Assembly (NCBI GenBank): GCA_004794785.1
Contig: SJOL01006494.1
Span: 639,418 to 703,417, forward strand
DNA from: Opisthorchis felineus
Taxonomy: Eukaryota > Platyhelminthes > Trematoda > Opisthorchiida > Opisthorchiidae
Direction: 5' to 3'
DNA length: 64,000 nucleotides
In this document: positions 43,601-52,600 of the stretch, one piece after another
Numbering within the stretch: position 1 is the stretch's first letter
Layout: the number at the start of each line of letters is the position of its first letter
Notes under the pieces: generated by a model
What the model saw: the letters and a program-made list of their open reading frames with translations, nothing else
What the model was told of the DNA's origin: nothing
Database searches by the model: none
Translations under genes and position numbers: made by a program

Positions 43601-46600
43601 GTTGTTGAGATGTCCTTTTCTTCTAACTTCTGTTGATAAAACTTCTTGGATATCCATCAGACGGGTTCGAAACAGCTAAAACGTCCTCCCATCTTTCGTG
43701 CTACGAATGTCCTTCACTCGTTCATCACGCGGGGACCCATTGACTGATTTGTTAATAGATGCTTACAAGTGACTCTAGTGCTGAAATTATAGGTTCATGT
43801 GAAACACCACTGTGCTGAGTATCGTCCACCAGCTACGCCTAATATAAGACACTTACTTTCTGCTCCGTTCCCAAGATTTTTTGTAGAAACAGGTTGTATG
43901 GGAGACAATCTTCATGCACACCATGCCCACATACTAAAGGCACCACTGTGTTGGCCTTTAGTTGACCGCGAGTCCAAACCTTAAGGTCGGTGTTCAGTCA
44001 GCTTTATTTCGACGCCCCTTCTTTTCGAACAGCCTACTGCAGACTTTTCTGCAAACATCTGCCGATGCCTGAACAGCAGGTATCGGGTTCCGTTGCGGTA
44101 TTTTGTATGCTAAGATAAGTCAGGAATGGAAACAGTTGTAGTAGAAAGGAGTGGGATTACGGTAAGACCATTACCGGGAGTGTGATTTACCACTTAAATA
44201 TGGCAGCTACATGCAAAATCAACTGCCCACAAGAACAAAATATCGATTGAGAAAGTGATATTGTTTGCAAAGACGAATGCACGTCGAACCGTCCTGCTAA
44301 TTACGCATGGTTTACCCGCTATGACTCCGTCGTATCATCAAAACCCCAACATTTCGCTCAGCTTTCTGGTCATGCATTCTTCGTACGTAGTATTTTTGCG
44401 AGTGTGTCCGCACGTCCGCATCTGCGGTTGATGGACGCTAGGGCTTCTCATCAACATTATGAGTATTGTGTCAAGGAAGATGTTTCAGTCTATCGAATCT
44501 CATGCCAAGTGAATTATGAGGCCGCCTTCGTGCAGCGCACTTAGACTATCATAAAATCTATAGATTAACCAGCCAATTAACCGTTCTCGAAGTGAATCAG
44601 TGTGTAGTCTGCTGATGAACTCAACTGCTTCAATTTTCAGGGTTTATTCACCTCATTTTGCAACATGTTTTCTATGCTCCCAATAATCCACTAAGTATGT
44701 TCAGATGAAAAAGTCTGTGTACGAAAGAAAAATTTCCGTGGTATTGGAACATAACTTGATTTAGTTGTTTTACTGAGTTGGACTAACTGCCATCATTGTA
44801 CCCATGAGCTGGAGCATATACACACACACCAGTGACCGTATTTTACACTATTCAGTTTCAGCTGGTTAAACCTCTGTGGAAAGAAGAAACCGGAAACCCA
44901 AAAAACAAGCTTACAGAGCGTAATCGGGTGAGTTGACCTATTGCAAATAGAAACCGTCTCACAACTAGTACATTTAAATCATCGTCCTTGGAACCTACTA
45001 TGCCACAACTTCAGATAAAGGAATTTATAACTCCAAAAGCAGTAATAAACACTCCAACAGCGGGAAAGCCACTCGCATAGCTGTTGCCCATGCTTCATTG
45101 ATTGAATCGCACTGTGTAAAGCAACCGCCTGGTATGAGGTCCCGAGAGTTTCATTCAGAGCGTGTTACACACAAGACGAAAGCCAGTGGCACTTAAAGTC
45201 AAGACATGGTTGCACATCACATCGGTCGAACGATATTACTTCAGTGCGCCTGAAAGGCATTCAAGTGTCTCTCACGAGTATGGAATGTTTACGAGACGGA
45301 TATACTAGGCAGAACAGAACAAGAAGACTTGCTTGCTAAACCAGGCGATGACGCGTACCTTGTAAAGCCAAGAACAAATAATTTAGCTACTGGGTCGATT
45401 TCTTGCTGATCTGTACTCACAACAAGTCCTTATTGATGGAAATTCATTCTGGATAAAGCGGAGACACTGAGAATGCACGCTTCATTTCAGTCGAATTGTC
45501 CGAGTAGCGTGAATAATATGCTTGGCGGTGGCATTAGGGATTAGATGCCTACTCTGCTTTGTCATCGTTAAAGCAGTCCTACTAACCCACATTAGCTTCT
45601 AAAATGACAATCCGGACAGCGAGAGGGATTTTCAATCAATTGGAAAAGCCCTTCTTAAGGGGGAGAGTTTGTTTAATTAACTTCATCAGCCTGGTCCTTG
45701 GTCATAGTAGCACATATTTTGAACGCTTTTGCTAATCTTAGTGCGCATCATATAAGTAACGAGTAAATGGACGCACTCCTCAATATTAGAAATTCAAAAT
45801 CCAATTCTACCTGGGTAGCAAAAATGTGAATCGGGATCACATGAACCAGTTGAATCTCTTGTTTATGATGATGTTCTTCAACTGAATGTGCTGTACAAAG
45901 ACTGCCTCATGTTTCAGTTGGTACGATATTCGAGATATGGTAATACAGTGGTGAAAAATACTGGACTGTGCCTACTTGATGAGCCCCGAGAAACCGGTCG
46001 TGGGCTGTCAAAAATTCTTCAGTAACCTTGTCAGTAACATGCTACGGCCAGACAATGCAATGTGTTATATCGAATAACGTGCCAGCTGTAACATGAGGCG
46101 GCCTTTGTGCAGCACATTCAGTCGAAGAATACCGTTATAAACGGGAGATTCAGCTGGAATCAGTTGAGCCTCCCGTCAAAACCAAATTCGTATGCAAATG
46201 AGAGTAGTTGGCAAAGCGTGCACGGACAAGCAAATCCAGCTAGGAAAAACATACGCAATAACAAGTTTGTCAAAGGAACGGATAGCATTCCCAGTCAAGA
46301 AGTAAAATAAGTCGCTGAACCTTGCTAAAGGAAGAACAGTTTGAATGTCAGGCTGATGGGAGACATGAAAACATTGGGACACTGGCAGCAATTAGACTGA
46401 TATGAGAGGGCCAACAGCCGTTCGAGGAGAATTAGCCAGGTGTGAAGATTTTGGAGGGCTGGATGTTATAATATTGGGCGAAGCCCAAGAAACAGCTCTG
46501 ATAAGACCTGCGTTAAGTTCATTGAAGATCTCTACCCAGTAGTTCATGATTCGAAGAAATTCTGGGCATGGCAAGATGTAAGATGTGGAGTGCGGGATGA

Positions 46601-49600
46601 TCATCAGCAGATAACCATCAAATAGCTGGGATGATGGTGACGTACGTTCAGTCGCTTAGGACGTTCAGTGGGCACAATACCGATTTCCTTATTTCATTGC
46701 TTGTAGAAAACGGTAATAGCGTTAATTCTCATGCGCAAATAAAGTTTGTGTAAAAAAAGTCACTTCAACGAATCTCATCTGAATCGCTCGTTTATAACAC
46801 TATTCACCTGAGGACCGTCCCATGCTTCAGTTAGAGAGATATTCAAGATGTGAGAATGAGTCATTTGAAATTTTGTTTTGTTTGAATTAGACATCTAAGT
46901 AAAATTTAGAGGAACGGATAGCATTTGCAGCTTGGAAGTTGCCGGATTTGGTGAGGTGACTAACTGAAATTACTAGCTAGGGTAACACCGAGATCTCTCG
47001 TATCAGCAATTTTTGGAAGGTCTCGAGCCCACCGCTGATCTATCCTGATTTTGTGAGCGGTGACCTGCAGCGGAAAGAGCACTGTTCAATCATAAATCGC
47101 CGTGGCTTCAGTGTTCAGTTATATCCTCTGAGGTAAGTTTCGTTGTGAAAGACAATCAGACTGATAAGGCCCGTGTTCGTGCGACCAGTGTCAATCTAGT
47201 AATTTCCAAGCAGGCCCCCCATCAAGTCAAAACAGGTGCAGGTGTTGTAACCAGTCTCGGCAACATCAACCGCGATTTCATTTTTCCTAATAAACCTGAT
47301 ATCGGCCGTCACCAGGGCTTGCCCTGCGGCAACAAACAAATGTGCCGACCCTCTAAAAGTGCAACTCCCTGCCACAAGACCGAACGAAAATGATTGCAGT
47401 CGGTCAACCGAGGCTTCAAGTTATCCTTTTCGGTCATGTTGTGGGTCTGATGGAAATATAAAAGCTTGTACAGAGGATGAAGACATCCTTCATATTTCTC
47501 TTAATTCAGCAAATTATTTCACAATGACCTTCTTATAATCCAGGAAAATAAATTATCAATGATTTAGGTTCGGTGATTGTTTCTTTGGCTATTTGCATCA
47601 ACGACTGTTACTTAGGTCTCGACGTTAGCAAAAAGTAATTGAAATTTTCTGGGGGAGATTGAAGTGATATGTGTAAGTTTACTACTGAATTGTGCTCCGG
47701 TTCAACCAATGAACCTCCGTGAAACTGTAGTCGACATGGTGCTTTTTCAGTTTTCAGGGTGAGGCTGTTTTCCGCTAGTGTCATAGGGAAAGCTGACAGT
47801 CCGGTGTAGCCACATGAAGGCCAGCGGGAGCTGTCGATTGGTCGGTGTCCGTGCGCACGACCGGCAAATCGGGTTTTCGCTTGATGAAGCTCGACCGGTC
47901 TGTCTATCTCACATGTTGCTCGGACGCACCACACACCCCTGAGCGCTTGACCCAGCTGTACTGTGTGCTGACGAGCCCATGTGACAGGCGAATTGAGCTC
48001 ATGATCTGCCCTTGCCTGAGACCCACCCACAAACCTGAGAGAGCGACCCCTCTCGCGTGCGTGGGTGCAGTCGTGCTAAAATCCAACGTACGGATTGGAT
48101 GACCCGAAAACTGGAATGAGACTTTAGGCGCGGTTGAGAGAACACATTCTGAAGTACAACCTGGACTTTTTGAAGCAACCCAATTACCGTCTGGCTCAAA
48201 TACCTTTTCCTGTAGAACGAACCCTGTTATCAACTATGGTCATATTGCTTCAGCCTTTAAACTCGTTGCAACAAGTGCGAGACTATGTTTACTGACCAAC
48301 AGTATGACCAACAATGCGTCAAACAACAGCGTAGACCGACTGGCCACACGGATAGCCCACGTCTCTCTTCCTCAAGAAAATTTCTTTAAAAGAAAGTCAG
48401 GCTACTCACCGCATGATTTAAAAAGAGGACTGATAATTCCTTGATAAATACCCTGTAGCGTAAGGAATCTCACACTTGGGAGGATATGGGCTTGGTGGAG
48501 AAAGGACGGCTACTTTCTCTGTCTCAGTAGTCTGATCAGTTGACTGACTTGGCGTTTCCAGATGAATTGCCCAAATTTACATTCATCTAACAGAATTCCG
48601 ACACACTGTAGAACTAATTCAGTTGTCAATTCCTGTTGACCATTCCGAAAGTTTATATACGAACGTGGGACCTGGTAGTGGATGATAGTGATATTGTCTC
48701 ATGCCATCTCACTGTGTAGCGGTTTCTCTTAAGTTACATTTTTTGGGTAGCAGTACTTCCGGTAACGCATGCATCGCCCTGGCAACACCTGGCCTGCCGA
48801 CTACTGAGTAGGTAGTGCGTTGCTGGGTTTCATTTGATGTGACCACAAAAAGTGGTTTGGATGTTTTGTTTTGTTTGACGCTTCCTCTACCTCCAAGCTA
48901 ATGATCTGAACCCAAACCTGGCTCATTGATTGCTCCTGTCCAGGTCTGGGTAACCTGGCAGTATCTAAGCCACTATGCTTCCTTCAAGTTGCACGACAGC
49001 AATGCACTCAAAGCACACCACAGCCAAGCTACATATTTTATTTATTTAAAATTCCCTGCTTTGTAAGCTTCGTTGAAAAATATCGACGAAGCGTTCATCT
49101 TTACCTTTGGAATGAGGATGGTACAGTGGGTTATGCAAACGTTGATTTTCCTTGAGAATCGAAAAAAGCAAACAAACTCATGGGTTGTGAACTGAGATCC
49201 ATTCTGTCACTACAAGCTCCAGAATTGCAGAGCCAGCGAACAGCTCACTAAAGACGGATATCGATTCTACAACCACAAAGTTTCTCTGACCAGCGGCATT
49301 GAAAACAATTGAGATCTCGCCGGAGATTAGGCCACTGTTACGCAGCACCCACAAGTGCTTCAACGTTCACCCAAAAGAAGAGCTAATTACAGGATGCTCT
49401 TCATGAAGTTGCTTAAGTAGTGGACGCCAAAGTTTGTGCGGTGTTTTAACATGGTCGCCCAACACTAGAGAATCACCCACAAATGTCACAGCATCTTTGC
49501 GAAGAAACCACGGCTGATGTTCATCCTTTTACCTACATAGACCTTCGGTTTCGAAAATACCCAGTAACCTCTTGAAGCACAGGGTCACGCAATTGTTTGG

Positions 49601-52600
49601 GCAGGGACAGGAAGATGCTAAACAGAGTTGGAGAAAACCGTTAGAGCTCGCCGTAGCTTAAATCTGGTGCAGTTACTGTCGTCGTCGTTTTGACATTTTG
49701 TTAAGGCATTCAATGCGATGGTGCATCGGAATGACAAAAAGAAGTGTAAGTTATGCTAAAATCCCAACTCGAAACCATTGTAGCTTAGTGTTGAGGGTGA
49801 TTGGAAGTCTGAAAGGGTGTGGCTTTTGGAACTCGAAGGATAAGTACCAATTATTTGTGGTCTCTGTGAAGGATGAAGTGTGGCCGCCAGGATTCTGCAA
49901 ACTTTCTTTCCAGCAGAAATAGCTAACTCCTCCTTTTGAAGTTGGCTGAAGCTTTTCTCCAAGAACGAGAGTACCCTTTTGAGTCACTGGAAAACTGATG
50001 CAGTGTGGACCGATCAGTGTCACATTCTGAAGTGTCCGATGATCAGAAGTGTAAGGTTGTAATGGGCTAAAAATAAATTGGACGTGTGTACATGTTTAAT
50101 ATACGAGAAGGATGCCTGTGATCAGTTCCATTGAGAAAAAAGATAGCCCGCTCATACAGGGGAATAGATGGGACTGAGTTTTAGTGCTCTGTTGCATTTT
50201 GAAGTTTTGAGCTGCTTGCTAATATTTATCTACATAGGTGAGAGCAGTTACTTGTTAAACCTTGATTTTTTATGAAGTTGTGCTTTCATTGGTAACTAAG
50301 AATTTGTGGTGATCTACGTTTTCGGAAAAGTTTGGTAACAATCGGTAGATTTATTGCTGGGCAACGTTTCGCTTTTGACACAAAAGCTTCGTCAGGCCAA
50401 GGTGATCTAGTTATGCTGCATCTAAATGGAGTATCACATACGCCATTACGAGCTATATTTCCTGACTGTTGACGGCATTAGCGGATAACGACGATAATCA
50501 TCGAATCTCAAAAAGACCGAATGGGCTGAGTATCACACAGAGCAGACTTTCGCCGATGGTTCAATGACTTCAACAAGGGTCGTTTATATGCAACCAAAAG
50601 TCGCCCAATTTTCGAGTGGTCACGCGTGATTAACGAAGGTATTGGATTCTCTGATTCCTACGAAGTCTCGCATCATGTATGCAAACTTACGTAGGCAAAA
50701 AACTGATACGCAAACTGTTATCAGTCGTGACAGTCACCAGTTGGCATTTAGCTCAACTCATCATCGTTTCGTCGGCAGTTTGCGAAAATTTCGATGATCC
50801 AAAGATGCCTTCCGAAATCCACACCCCGATCCATACATGAGAACGCCTCTTGAAAGGCCGCGATTCATTCACCGGAAATAGACCTATCGAATGAGTGAAA
50901 ATGGACCTTCCGATATCTCCACGATTCGCGCGTCCAGTTACTTCTTGCTGATTAACGATAACGGGTTCACCGTACACAAAACGGATTTTCACTTATTTCA
51001 ATGCCCAGGCTTACTCACACTGTTTTCCTTGAATAGTACGTGTACGAAAACTTTCCGTCAACGAATTGAAACAATGTTGCGTCCTCTTGTTGCGGAAAAT
51101 GCATTCTGGAAGAGCGAAAAATCCAGCAGATTGACAAAATGCAACATGTTTTGGTACGTGTAGTTTAAGCTCTGGTATGATTCGAGCTTGCGAATGCTGT
51201 TTTAATCAGCTGGCTTCGTACCCGTACATTCGCACGATTGAAATTGGGCAACGAGTTAATTCTGTTACAGCACATACTCCGAATTTTTCTACAAGCCCTG
51301 GGTTGCAATAAACCGAGGGATATGCAAAACTGATTCAACGAATGAAAATGACGATCCTATAAAGGGATCGAGTGTGCTATTTTCGAGGAAGGAATCGTTT
51401 CATCCTTTTGACCCATCTTCCTACCCGAAAATTGGTCCATATCTCGTAAATTTAGAAATAATACTAGCTAATGTTTGGCAATGATGTTTACCTTGAAGCT
51501 GGACTTCATGTCTTTTCTACCAAATGTCAGCTTCATCTCTCAAATATCGTCCGAAATCTCCACTAAAACAGATCTAATTCCATCCCTGTAGCTGATACGA
51601 GCACATGTTTCGGGCACTTATTTGCAGATTGAAGTCTTTTACTTTTATTATTTCCTTTGGTAACCAGAGTCTCAAGCAAAGTAGAGCCACATTAGTCGCG
51701 TTATGATCAAAACAGAGTTGTATACTTAAAAGGATATTGAGACGCACGACGGGTAATACACGTCAGTGCCTGCTTTGGAGTACTGCGTGTTGTATGGACC
51801 TAAAGAAACTCCGTTTAGTTTGATGGATGTTTCGCTAACAGGCAAAAAGTTGAATATTTGGTTCGAGAATACATGACAAAAATTCGAAAGTTCCCAATGA
51901 GCACCCACATCTAGCGCATCATATGCATTATGGACAATGGATGAGGATAGAAATCTCTGCTAAATGAAACGAAGTCGTTTGCTCACGTGCAGCACACAAG
52001 GGCAATCCACTGGTGGTTTTAGAGTGCAACACTGCCTCCCTTTGGGCGCGTAGCTTACGAGAACCGAGCGAGGAATGCATCCAAGAGATAATCTCGCTTA
52101 CGAACAATGGTCCTTTCACATTAACCCAAAATACTTTGACTATTTGCTTCTATGACCAAGGACCAGGCTGATGGAATCAATTAAACAACTCCTCCCATTG
52201 TCCGGATTGTCATTCTAGAAGCTAATGTGGGTTATTGGGACTGCTTTAGGATGACAAAGCAGAGTACGCATCTGATACACAGTGCCACCGCCAACCATAC
52301 TATTCACGCTACTCGGACAATTCGACTGAGATGAAGCGTGCATTCTGTGTATTCGTCTTATCCAGCATGACTACACGCCTTAAATTAATAAGAGACCTAC
52401 TTTCGCTGCTGTTGTGTGTACAACTCAGCAAGAAATCGACCCAGTAGCTACATTATCTGTTTTTCGCCTCACACTGCGTGCATCATCGCTTGATCCAGCG
52501 AGAAGGTGCTTTGCACTGTTCTGTTTAGGATGGCTGCCTGGTAAACACTCCCAATTCATGTCCAACACTTGAATACTGTTCAGACGCATTGATATAACTC

